From the NCBI GenBank assembly GCA_025266875.1, contig JALLLT010000011.1:806001-870000 (forward strand): a stretch of DNA of 64,000 bases. The letters run 5' to 3'. The notes beneath the pieces are model-generated. The model did no database searches, was not told the DNA's origin, and saw only the letters and a program-made list of their open reading frames with translations. This document shows, in pieces, positions 46,760-56,555 of the stretch. The position numbers and the translations under genes are program-made. Source of the stretch: Fennellomyces sp. T-0311 (lineage: Eukaryota > Mucoromycota > Mucoromycetes > Mucorales > Lichtheimiaceae). Within the stretch, counting starts at the first letter, position 1. Each line of letters opens with the position of its first letter.

Positions 46760-47694
46760 TTACATGAAATCATCAAAATCATCGTACACGTCTCGATAGG
46801 CTGGGCTTTCATCCAACGCAGAGCTCTTGCCAGCAGCAGCAAGCTGGGGCTTTCCTTTCTTCTTGGCCTTGGTGGCCTCCTTTGCCTGTCGCTGCTTGTC
46901 GTTGGCCATGGCGGTCAAGGAAGAAGCGGCCTTACGGATATCCATATCCTTGCATGGAACGGCGATTTCGCGAACAAGTGCGTCAAGGAATACGCCGTAG
47001 TGTGGGCTTTTCTGTAGGAAGCAACTGTCAATTTCAGTAGCAAAGTGGATCAAGAGAAGTTACGTACTGAGTTGGCAAGGATGACTTCGGACAAACGCTT
47101 GGCATAGTCAGTGTACTCCACTCTGGTCTTGGGCTTGAAATCCTCAATGGACTTCTTATCATCCTCTGCAGAACAGGTCAGGAGGCAATTGCAGATGGCA
47201 CAGGTCGGGACTTACTGGACACCGAGACACCAGAGAACAGATCAGTAGCGTTGTTCATATCAGCCTCCAATTCGAGTTGACGCATTCTCTGCTTTCGCTC
47301 GAAAGCATCCTCATCCGTCTCCTCCTCTTGGGCGCGCTGATAAAAAGAAATCATCATGTTACTGATACGTTCATACGGCAGCTTAAAAAACCAACTTACG
47401 ATAGCAGCCTTCTTGGCCTCCATGATCTTTTTCTTCTCTTCTTCTGCTGCCTTCTTCTCAGCAATCTTTTGAGCGAGAGGGACCTTCTTTCTGACGGGAG
47501 GGAGCTTCTTCTCCTCCTTTTCTTCCTCTTCAGATTCCTCCTCCCAATCGTCCTTCACGTCGTCCTCGACGTCTTCGTCATCCCACTTTGACTTTTTAGG
47601 GACAGCAACCTCGAACTCTTTTTCGTCCTCTATCGATCCATTGTGAATTGTCAATGCATAAAAGCACGCATTCGGCATTACCCCAATCGCTCAT
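46760..47694 (-). CDS. HCR1: Eukaryotic translation initiation factor 3 subunit J (eIF3j/Hcr1)
   Basis: eIF3j binds the 40S decoding site and eIF3, and aids initiation and ribosome recycling. The first exon encodes only MSDW and is joined across an intron (donor GTAATG) to EDEKEFEVAVPKKSKWDDED. An acidic region, a basic helical segment (VPLAQKIAEKKAAEEEKKK), and LELEADMNNATDLFSGVSV follow. A conserved part with KTRVEYTDYAKRLSEVI and the C-terminal HYGVFLDALVREIAVPCKDM then lead to an end at DDFDDFM. Introns lie near 47.05, 47.21, 47.37 and 47.65 kb. The ATG at 47692-47694 is chosen because MSDWE is the usual family start. Confidence 0.92.
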
Positions 47695-47827
47695 TGTGTG
47701 TTTGGAATGTCACAAGCTTTGAAAAAAAAAGTTGTGGAAGGCTTTGACTCAAAAATCAATCGAGTGATTCCGACCACGGAACGCGAAAATAGGCATGTCA
47801 GTTGCTTAGGGTTTACCTTTCAACACC

Positions 47828-49728
47828 ATGCTCCAACCTCGACATTTGCTTAGGTGTCGGGTATCCATCACCCTGCACAATGCTCCTCGAATACACCAGT
47901 CAGTGCGCTGCTTCGTAACCCAAAAGACCGGCAAGAGCAACACCGTCTTGACAGAATATGTTTACGGACGCACTCGGATCTACACGAACCTGCAGACCAT
48001 GGCCAAAGGCAAGCCAGCGACAAGTGGAAAGACACGCATCGGATCGCCGGTAACATCGCCTCCATTGTCATGGAAATGGCTTCAGACATCAGAAAACAAA
48101 GTAGCATCGTCGAGCACCGAGATCGGCGGCGATAAGTCCGAGCAAAACAATCAAGTCCATATCCTGGGCTCACTGAAGCAAAGCATGCGTGAGATGTTTC
48201 TGCCTGTTGGGTATGCCAATGACTATGCTTCTGTGCTTGTTGCTTATGTCGGTCATGCAGATATCCGGAATCCGTGCATAGTTGCTACAAGAAATTCCAC
48301 ATGTGGCTAGCCTTGGAAACGTACGTTGGATCCGCCGTAAGTTTTGTTTACTTCGTTGTTCGATCAGCCAACTCAGCCGCCGTGAAATAGATTGGTGTGC
48401 TGTGTTCCCAAGCCATGCTTTCGTCGCTAGGTCTGGGAGCCGCAGAGGCTACGGGAGGTGCTGTTGCTATCCAATGGTTTGTTTTGTTTGCCAGAGATAA
48501 GGGAGTGTCACTTAAATTTTCGCTTGGAACAGGGTTTTGAAGGATGGCATTGGCGAATTCGGCAAATTGTTCTTTATCAAGCAGTTTGCCAGTTCGTTTG
48601 ACTCTCACCCGAAAAGCTGGAAAATCGTAAGTGTTTCGCCATAGCATGTTGCCGTAGTAACATATGTGCTGTTTAAGGTCTGCGAATTCTTTTCGGCTGT
48701 GGGCTGCTTCCTCCAACTATGCACATCGGTGGCTTCTCCAAAGCTCTTCCTTCCTCTCGCAGCAGGTAACCCACAGCGTGTTCATCCTGTGTCATTCCAT
48801 TAACAACAGCTGCTCTTCAGTGGGTAACATGTTCAACTTGGTTCACGAAAGTATCTGGGTCGCAAGTCATATGACTTTTACCAAGCACTTTGCGTTAAAC
48901 GGAAACATTGGCGATATCGTTGCCAAGGATGATGCGCAAATGTCTACTGCCCATCTTTTGGGTATGCTGACTGGCGTTGGTGTGATCTCCTTGTCCCACG
49001 AACCACTTTACCTCTTTGGTGCGTTTGCCGTACTGACACCTTTCAACATTTGGTCTACCATCAAAATGCTCCACGCCGCCGACTTTGAAGTCCTCAACCA
49101 AGCCAAGCTAACATTACTGAGTCGAACATTCATTGATACAGGCAAGGCCGTCGACTATAAAGAGCTGAAGCCACGGGAAATCGGTTTTGGCGAATGGATT
49201 AAACCCGGCGCACACGGAGCGATCAATCTCAAGTTGGGCTGCAGTGCGGAGCAATCGTTTGATTCTGTGGCCGAGGTTCAGGATACCGTAAACGTGCTCA
49301 AGGTAGAAACTACTGATGCTCACAGTGAACCGTTGTTTGTAACAGGCATTATTAGAATGAAAACTACCTTTTGAGCTATCGCAAAGGAACAATGCGAGTG
49401 CTCTTCCATGATGATGCTGAGGCGCCCGATGTCATCCAGTCTATATTGCATGCACTCAAGTTCCACGATACCCTTGCTAAGAACGACATCCGGAAAGACA
49501 AAGACTGGTCGGGATATATGGCTGCGCTGGACGACAGCTTGAAATGGACTAGACAGAACGTAGATACATTCCAAGAATCATTAGATGAACATGACTGGCA
49601 GAGCGAAACAGTGTATTGGAACGACGGGTAAGTGGTATGGATTGAAAGAGTAGAACGATTTGCTAAGCATACTGTATAGTGGTGTACGTTTGAGCTGGGA
49701 AGGCCACAAATCACAAGAAGCATCATAA
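47828..49728 (+). CDS. RUS family (DUF647) protein
   Basis: RUS proteins (plant Root UV-B Sensitive, human RUSF1) are poorly understood membrane-associated proteins linked in plants to vitamin B6 and light responses. The start MLQPRHLLRCRVSITLH is Arg-rich and may target mitochondria. Family segments in order are MFLPVGYANDYASV, GLGAAEATGGAVAIQWVLKD with GIGEFGKLFF, SFDSHPKSWKIVCEFFSAVG, NMFNLVHESIWVASHMTFTK, and DIVAKDDAQMSTAHLLGMLT. After a small helix (AFAVLTPFNIWSTIKMLHAA) the variable C-terminal region ends VRLSWEGHKSQEAS. At least seven short introns are needed. The splice near 48.23-48.29 kb (between YASV and the next exon) is the one I could not place. The last intron (49629-49680) joins in phase. 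Confidence 0.85.
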
Positions 49729-51007
49729 CATCCCCTTTCTATTCCTTTACCACAATTTGCGACTATACAAACTGTATACGGGCATTTCATTATTGTACAA
49801 CTACATTACATCTAGATTATAAATGATAAAACTCTTTTTATAATATCCAAGCAGGATAGTGAACGTCAGTAATTACGCTTACTTTACGATTTCGACATAC
49901 ATTGGAAAACATTCGCGGCCCCTGCCGAGGCAGTGACAGCACCTGAATGCAACAGCGAATGAGTGAATCTCCATCAAGGCTTTGGATGGTTAGCACACAG
50001 GCATAAACAGCTTTCTGGGTGCAGGTGCAACGTGGGACAGGGAAGAATACTTCTCATGTCAGTCTGTACATCCTAACGCATAAGTACAAAGGCTACTTGA
50101 CCTTTCGAAGGAAAATCGCTCGTACTAATTTGGTACATTGTGCTTACGAATATTCCTGAGGTCCCACGTTAAAGCGTATCTTTTTTTTAAACAAGGGAAA
50201 GATCAGGTGTTGCTTTTCTGATATCGCTTTTTCTTCTGTGTCTCGACCCTTGCTGTCAATGCAAGCTAATGTTCAATCGCCTGTTACACACCATTCGCGG
50301 AGTACTACAATAATGATAGTGGACGCAAGCATAAAGATGTGTACACCGGGTAATGTTGTATTACTGTTTCGCTGCTACTTTCATCGATTATGTACGTCAA
50401 AAATCAATACATTACCTGGTTTTATAAAGATACGGGCGCTTGCTGTACGACAATAAAAGAAAGAAGCTTACTTGTTTTGCTCGTCTTACTGAATCCGCAG
50501 TATCTCAATTTAGTATTAAAGAAATCTTAGATTTTTTTATATACGGTCATTTCACGAGATCCATGTATCTTTTGTGTTTCCGCATGACAGCTCTTGTCAC
50601 TTTTCTAGTGATTGGTACGTGACACTCCGACTAGGCACATAAATCCAGGCGTAAACGTAAAGAGTATAACTCCTACCGCAGAAAACGTGTGTGCTTTTAC
50701 CGTCCCAAACTCTATTTAGACGGCTGGTCAAGGGTTTCAGCTTCTGGTAGAACCTTGGTGGGAATGGTTTGTTGACTATTAAGGCATCCAAAGATGATGT
50801 TTGGTGATACATTATGCTTTACCAGAAGAACCCCGCTTTTAACCAACGACCGTCTGTGCACCGTCAGTAATTAATAGATGGAAAAGACGCCCCTGTTCAG
50901 AGAAAGTGACTGGTGAACGTAATAGTTCGTCTCACGATGCATAAGCGCGTATATATATGCTACACTTTCTTCTTTTTCCTGTACTTCGGTAACTTTTTCC
51001 TTCCATC
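49729..51007. other. Intergenic region between RUS and ALDH genes
   Basis: No gene seen in 1.3 kb. A TATATATATG element at about 50950 is about 55 nt before the ALDH ATG and may be its core promoter. Confidence 0.45.
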
Positions 51008-53019
51008 ATGTCCTTCGTAACAGAATACACTACTCCCTCTGGTTTCAAGCTTAGCTGTAAGTCTCTCTCGTCTTGCCTACACAAAAAATCCGATACTAAC
51101 CTGGATCGAATTAGTGCAAACTGGCTTGTTCATCAACAACGAGTTTGTTGCTGGTGGTAGCACTATTGATACCATCAACCCTGTCACCGGTGAAGTTATT
51201 GCGTCCGTCCAAGCAGGTGAATTTGGGTGTCACGTTTTTTTAACATAGAGTTGCAAACTGACATAATTATTACAAGCCGAACGTGAGCAGGTTGATTTGG
51301 CTGTGGAGGCAGCAGAGAAGGCATATTATGGTGGTTGGAAAAAGACGAGTGCTCGCGAGCGTGCTCGATTATTGAACAAGCTTGCCGATCTTTGCGAACG
51401 CGACGCTGAAGAACTTGCCCAAATTGAAACCTTGGACAATGGCAAACCTCTTTCCAACTCCCGCATGTTGGATGTGTCAGTCGTCCTTACCCAGCTGTAA
51501 GGATTTTCAATAGCACGTTGTTGACACTTTTCCTAATTTCCGACATAGGCGCTATTTTGCAGGATGGTGTGACAAAAACCATGGCAAGGTTATCGAAACT
51601 GAAGGCAAGTTGTCGTACACTGTTCATGAGCCTATTGGCGTGTGTGCAGGCATCATGTAAGTAGATTTTCATGAATGATTTTGCTTTCATTGCTGATACT
51701 TATGCTTCTTTTCTTTTTTAGCCCATGGAACCTTCCGTAAATGTTACTTTGGAATATCCATCTTGCAAGGGATACTAATATTTTGTGTAATGACTAGCAT
51801 GGGTATGCTTTCGTGGAAGATTGCCCCAGCTCTGGCCACGGGTAACACTGTCATCATCAAGACTTCCGAATTGACTCCTTTGTCTGGCCTGAAGATTGCA
51901 TCCCTGATCAAGGAAGCTGGCTTCCCACCAGGTGTTGTCAATATCATCACTGGTTACGGTCACATTGCTGGTGATGCTTTGTCGCGCCACATGAAGGTTA
52001 ACAAGGTTGCTTTCACTGGAAGTCTTGCTGTGGGTCGTGAAATCTTGCGTGCCGCCGCCGACTCCAACCTGAAGAAGGTGACGCTCGAATTGGGTGGCAA
52101 GTCGCCCAACATTATCTTTGATGATGTCGAAAACTTGGACGAAGTTGTGTTCTGGTCCCGCATGGGTATTTTCTTCAATGCTGGTCAGGCCTGCTGGTAA
52201 GTCACATAAGTAACGCTATAATCTTCGTCAAGTAAGTTAACCTTTATCATTACAAAGCGCTGGTTCACGTATCTTTGTCCAGGAAGGCATCTACGATCAA
52301 TTCATCGAGAAGTTCAAGGCCCTGGCTGCATCTGGCAAGGTCGGTGATCCATACGATCCCGAAACTTTCCAAGGACCTCAGATTTCTCAGCGCCAGTTTG
52401 ATCGCGTCATGGATTATATTAAGGCAGGCAAGGAAGGAGGTGCTACTTGCTTGCAGGGTGGCGAACGTGTTGGTGACACCGGCTACTTTATTGAGCCTAC
52501 CATCTTCACTGGTAATGTCTGGACAAAATATATCAAGTTGATACTGAGCCCCTTTTTTTGCTCAAGATGTCACCACCGATATGAAGATTATGCAAGAAGA
52601 AATCTTTGGCCCTGTTGTCGCCATTGCCAAGTTTAAGGATGTTGAGGATGTACTCAAGATGGCTCATGACACCATCTATGGACTTGCGGCTGCCGTTTTC
52701 ACCTCTAGCATTACCCGCGCTATCACCATGTCCAATGAGTTAGAAGCTGGCTCCGTTTGTAAGTGAAATTTTGAGAGTGTTCATATCATCGGATTATTGA
52801 CAAGCAATTGCTGTGTAGGGGTCAACTGCTATAACATCATCAACGAAAACAGGTAAGGAAAATGATAGGGATGCAGCTGACGTTGGATGCTAAACGACAT
52901 TGGATAGTCCTTTTGGCGGTTACAAGATGAGTGGCATTGGTCGTGAAAACGGCGAGTATGCCCTTGCAAACTATACCCAGGTTAAAGCCATCAAGATCAA
53001 CATTGGAAACCCAATGTAA
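51008..53019 (+). CDS. NAD(P)-dependent aldehyde dehydrogenase
   Basis: This class 1/2-type ALDH starts [16 protein letters not shown], then across an intron [12 protein letters not shown]. The cofactor-binding segments are [20 protein letters not shown] and [12 protein letters not shown] (GSxxxG-type). The general base Glu is in [11 protein letters not shown] and the catalytic Cys in NAGQACCAGSRIF. Downstream come [13 protein letters not shown] and the terminal [20 protein letters not shown] with end KINIGNPM. About nine short introns occur, including one splitting PWNLP from MGMLSW (donor GTAAAT near 51737, acceptor at about 51798). No N-terminal presequence or PTS1 is visible, so a cytosolic enzyme is likely. 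The length (about 500 aa) matches the family. Confidence 0.94.
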
Positions 53020-53224
53020 ACTAGTTTTATATTTATTTATTATACCGAACTATATAGCGACGACAATTTGCGTTACGTAATAATATAAGTTGTTTTAAGA
53101 AACCACGTTCCTATATAAGATCCAATGGCAATATGCTAGTCGATTAGTGAGCACACAAGAGGCTTGTGAAAATGTAAGCATTGGATTCAACTAAAGGTTC
53201 AGCAAAAAAGAACTTTGACATATT
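53020..53224. other. Convergent 3' region between ALDH and the HET-domain gene
   Basis: 205 bp of AT-rich DNA between the two stop codons; nothing coding. Confidence 0.4.
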
Positions 53225-54841
53225 TCACTTTATATTAAATTCATCAAACGTACAAGGAAGATTGCTAAATACTTTCTCCAAGAATTTTGCCGGCGGCTCG
53301 TATGACTGATTAGGTAGGAAATGCTTCAATAGTACGATACCGATAGCCTTAAATACCGAGCCATCGACGGATTTTTTAATAACAGGCAAGTAGTAAAAGT
53401 GAAAGTACCCAGAGATGATGATGCCTTCGTCATCGGTTTCGAGAGACATCGGTAATGCGATATGGTACAGGATCTCCAATATAATGCATTCGTCATCAAC
53501 TTCATCAGTTAATGAGAACGGTATGATTGGAGAGCAGAATGAAAGCTGGTTCTGTCTCCAATAACGAGTGGGTTTGCAGTTTGCGCCTACGTACATACAC
53601 CACTGGCTCCAATCCAATGCTGATGTTTCATCTTCGAAGGCATCCATGGATTCTACTAACTTGAAACACTTGTCTCGTGCTTGGCGGCATCGGTCATCGC
53701 TGGAAGCAAGGACATCGTCGGGATACTTGGTCGGTAGTAAAGTATACCCTCTGCACTTGATGTGTAAGCACATATCCGTGTCTACATCGTAGTTGCTGTC
53801 CTTGTTCAATATAATCTCGTCGATGGTACGACTGGGATGGAATCCAAATACTCCTGTCCAAGAAGGAAGATTGTGGGAAAACATTGTCGAATTGTACCGA
53901 GGCTCTCCAGAACTGCCCAAGATTGAGCCGAAACACATGATAGAAAGGTCATGTCGAACCAATTGTAAGTAAAACATGTTCATTGTAGCCGACACGCTGG
54001 TATCATAGTTTATGTCGATGGAAATAATACCGTTGAAAATGTTGGCCAATGCAAATATCTTGTCGTGTGCTTTCGAACTTGTTCGAAAATGTGCAAGATG
54101 CAAAACTTCATTGGCTGCATGCTTTACCTTTCGATCTTTGAACCCAAGATACTCTTGAGACATAAAATCTTCTTCCTTGACTTTGTTGGCTTCTTGTTTG
54201 TCTCTTGCCAGGCACCAAAAGTGTGTATTTTGTCCAACGACCAACATTCTTGTAGACATCATCATCTCTTCGAGTGTCCAGCTTCGTTTCCACCATAGAG
54301 AGTTTTCCATTTGTTTCAAGGCTTCCTTTGTCGCTTCGGTTTTTGTCGCAATCCAGTGTCTGCGTTCAAATAACTCGGGATCATCGATGACGATTTCGGG
54401 AACCAAGGCAACAGTATAGCATGCATTGCTATATATAAGATGCATTTGCTTGATTTCGCGATGTTTTTCTTCCTTGTTCGTCTGGTCAATGCAAATCTTG
54501 TCGTACCACAGATAATCAATGCCAAAATCTTTGCATAGTTGCTGTATAAGGATATCATAGGTAACATCTTCTGTGATCGACTGTCCGTTTTTCTGCTTTA
54601 TAATTCGATGATGACCTGCATCGTTTAAGCCGAATTCTCCATCTGCCTTCTGAAACATATCACCCGACTGCTCCCAGCAATACGATAAGGTGTGATAGCC
54701 ATGGGTCGCTTCGGCTCCTCGAACCTTCTGCCAGTCCGAAGTACGGATGAGCCACATTGGTCTGTATTCGCCTCCGTTTGACTGGTAGTCGGTGAAGTTT
54801 GTGTCCGCTATTCGTTGCGGTGTGATATACTTTATGTACAT
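53225..54841 (-). CDS. HET-domain (heterokaryon-incompatibility-type) protein
   Basis: An uninterrupted 538-residue frame begins MYIKYITPQRIADTNF. The HET domain spans about residues 45-220. It opens GYHTLSYCWEQSG, has the core DYLWYDKICIDQTNKEEKHR with EIKQMHLIYSNACYTVALV, and the last block SLWWKRSWTLEEMMMSTRML. The C-terminal 300 residues have no recognisable effector domain, NACHT or repeats. In Ascomycota, HET domains trigger cell death on non-self recognition, and resemblance to TIR folds has been proposed. The role in Mucoromycota is unknown. It is intronless amid intron-rich neighbours and lies between an ALDH gene (convergent) and FOL3, which fits late arrival or a rapidly evolving family. 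Confidence 0.9.
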   Translation of the reverse strand: MYIKYITPQRIADTNFTDYQSNGGEYRPMWLIRTSDWQKVRGAEATHGYHTLSYCWEQSGDMFQKADGEFGLNDAGHHRIIKQKNGQSITEDVTYDILIQQLCKDFGIDYLWYDKICIDQTNKEEKHREIKQMHLIYSNACYTVALVPEIVIDDPELFERRHWIATKTEATKEALKQMENSLWWKRSWTLEEMMMSTRMLVVGQNTHFWCLARDKQEANKVKEEDFMSQEYLGFKDRKVKHAANEVLHLAHFRTSSKAHDKIFALANIFNGIISIDINYDTSVSATMNMFYLQLVRHDLSIMCFGSILGSSGEPRYNSTMFSHNLPSWTGVFGFHPSRTIDEIILNKDSNYDVDTDMCLHIKCRGYTLLPTKYPDDVLASSDDRCRQARDKCFKLVESMDAFEDETSALDWSQWCMYVGANCKPTRYWRQNQLSFCSPIIPFSLTDEVDDECIILEILYHIALPMSLETDDEGIIISGYFHFYYLPVIKKSVDGSVFKAIGIVLLKHFLPNQSYEPPAKFLEKVFSNLPCTFDEFNIK

Positions 54842-54909
54842 TCTTGTGGTAGTGGCACTATGAAAACAACTGCTAGTGCTTTAAAGTAAGTATATATAGT
54901 GCTTTATTA

Positions 54910-55158
54910 GTGTTCCAAGATGAGGACCCCAAGTATTGTGTCTTTGAGCTGTACTTTTCAGTGGTGGGAAAAAAGCTGCGTGGAAAGGCCAAACGAGATG
55001 CAAAGATTGCAGCTTGGCTTGGCGTAAGCACTGCAGCCGAGACCCAAATAATGCAAACCGTAATACGTATAGCTGTCAATATTTGGATGGTACTGCTTCA
55101 TCAGATGTCATTGGTGTATTGTACAGGTAGCACTAAACTTAAGACACTTGATATGTAA
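54910..55158 (+). CDS. Unrecognised small ORF or gene fragment
   Basis: An 82-codon frame starts MFQDEDPKYCVFELYFSVVG and has a gene-like basic helix (KKLRGKAKRDAKIAAWLGVS). The second half looks less like coding sequence. It lies in the 350-bp space between the HET gene start and the FOL3 stop, overlapping where the HET promoter should be. It may be a fragment of a former gene. No family assigned. Confidence 0.3.
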   Translation: MFQDEDPKYCVFELYFSVVGKKLRGKAKRDAKIAAWLGVSTAAETQIMQTVIRIAVNIWMVLLHQMSLVYCTGSTKLKTLDM

Positions 55159-55193
55159 ATACATGCAGGTTTATTATGCATGGTATTCCGTGC

Positions 55194-56444
55194 TCATGAT
55201 TGAAAGTTCAAGAGTCTGAAAAAATCAGCTACGAGATACAAAGAGCCGCATAATACAACACGTGATGATGAAGAAGTGGATGAGAGGGTTTCTAGCGCGG
55301 GTAACAAGCTATCAAAAGCATGTGCATCGGTAATTATCTTACGAGCACATGCCTCAATTTCTGTAGGTGAAACGCATTGAATCCAAGGCATTCCATCTGG
55401 TTGGGAAAATGGCACGGCAAGTACAGTATCTTGGGGACGCAACAGAATTTGCAACATCTCGTCAATGTCTTTGCCTGTAGTCGCTCCAATGATCCATATG
55501 ACGCTTTGTGGACAAAGATAGTCGACATGCTTTCGCAAAGCACGCGTGGCCGGTGGATTGTGTGCGCCGTCAACAAGAATTGATGGGAGTTCAAGGCCAT
55601 TGACGATAGGTTTCGGTATATGTTCGAGTCTACCTGGCCATCGAGTGGCTGCCATACCTTCCTGCAGTTGTGTTTCCGTAAACTGGATCTCTCCGACATC
55701 GCGCAACCATACGAGGGCAGTGACGGCCGCCGCAGAGTTGGCACGCTGATAGTCGCCACGCAAAGGAACCGGGTATCGATGCACTTGCCCATTCAAGTCG
55801 AGACGACATGCACCATCACCTTCCCACTCGGCCTCCTTGACCAATTTCCACGGTGCGCCTACTGTCTCTGCATATTTGACAAGCGTATTCAGGACAGACG
55901 GGTCGTCCTGAGGCGCAAACACAGCTGGACAACCTTGCTTCATGATGCCGGCCTTTGCTTGGGCAATCGATTCGATTGTTCCACCCAAGATACCGGCATG
56001 ATCCCAGCCGATTGCCGTGACAACAGTCATGTTTGGTTGCTTGAACACGTTTGTTGCATCCAACGCGCCACCTAATCCAACTTCGATGACGACCCAGTCG
56101 AGTTTGTGGTTGCGAAAGATACAAAGAGCGGAAGCAACGAGCTGCTCGAACGAAGAAGCTGCGAGTTGGTTCTCATTGTTGACGCGTTCGACATGAGCAC
56201 AAGTATTTTTGTATTCGTCTTTGGAGACCGGGCTATTGTTGATCTGTATACTGTCATGAGGCTCCAACAGGTGCGGTGAATTGAAACGACCGACGGCTAG
56301 ACCGAGCTGACGCAAAACGGAAGCAGTATAGGCGCACACGGATCCTTTGCCATTGGTACCAGCAACATGAATGACACGTAGTTGATCCTGAGGATTGCCG
56401 AGCGCGTTGAGTAGTGATTGTATACGTTCAAGACCGAGGTCCAT
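55194..56444 (-). CDS. FOL3: Dihydrofolate synthase (FOL3/FolC family)
   Basis: This Mur-ligase-family enzyme joins glutamate to dihydropteroate to make dihydrofolate. The ATG at 56442-56444 begins MDLGLERIQSLLNALG, the usual family start. The P-loop is VIHVAGTNGKGSVCAYTA. Further motifs are GRFNSPHLLEPHDSIQIN, WVVIEVGLGGALDATNVF, AIGWDHAGILGGTIESIAQA with KAGIMK, and the C-terminal ATRWPGRLEHI and LVDGAHNPPATRAL. The 416-residue single exon is close to yeast FOL3 (about 430) and shorter than folylpolyglutamate synthase MET7, so FOL3 is preferred. A longer in-frame upstream extension overlaps the primase gene and is Arg-rich low complexity, so I rejected it. It is divergent from the DNA primase gene with 111 bp between ATGs. 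Confidence 0.93.
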   Translation of the reverse strand: MDLGLERIQSLLNALGNPQDQLRVIHVAGTNGKGSVCAYTASVLRQLGLAVGRFNSPHLLEPHDSIQINNSPVSKDEYKNTCAHVERVNNENQLAASSFEQLVASALCIFRNHKLDWVVIEVGLGGALDATNVFKQPNMTVVTAIGWDHAGILGGTIESIAQAKAGIMKQGCPAVFAPQDDPSVLNTLVKYAETVGAPWKLVKEAEWEGDGACRLDLNGQVHRYPVPLRGDYQRANSAAAVTALVWLRDVGEIQFTETQLQEGMAATRWPGRLEHIPKPIVNGLELPSILVDGAHNPPATRALRKHVDYLCPQSVIWIIGATTGKDIDEMLQILLRPQDTVLAVPFSQPDGMPWIQCVSPTEIEACARKIITDAHAFDSLLPALETLSSTSSSSRVVLCGSLYLVADFFRLLNFQS

Positions 56445-56542
56445 AGGAGTAGTGATAAAATTGGTGACCGTGTTCGTGTTAGAAGGCGCGTCGCGTGTGG
56501 ACCTAGGATATTTTTCACTCTTTTTTTTTTCCTTTACTCGTG

Positions 56543-56550
56543 TTTCCCGC
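56543..56550 (+). promoter_or_regulatory. E2F-type site (TTTCCCGC) in the FOL3-primase divergent promoter
   Basis: TTTCCCGC is a perfect match to the animal/plant E2F consensus TTTSSCGC. It lies 5 bp upstream of the primase ATG in a 111-bp divergent promoter. A CGCG-rich word (GCGCGTCGCGT, 56486-56496), similar to the MCB/SCB core bound by fungal SBF/MBF, lies 47 bp away. Function is inferred. Confidence 0.45.
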
Positions 56551-56555
56551 CCACA

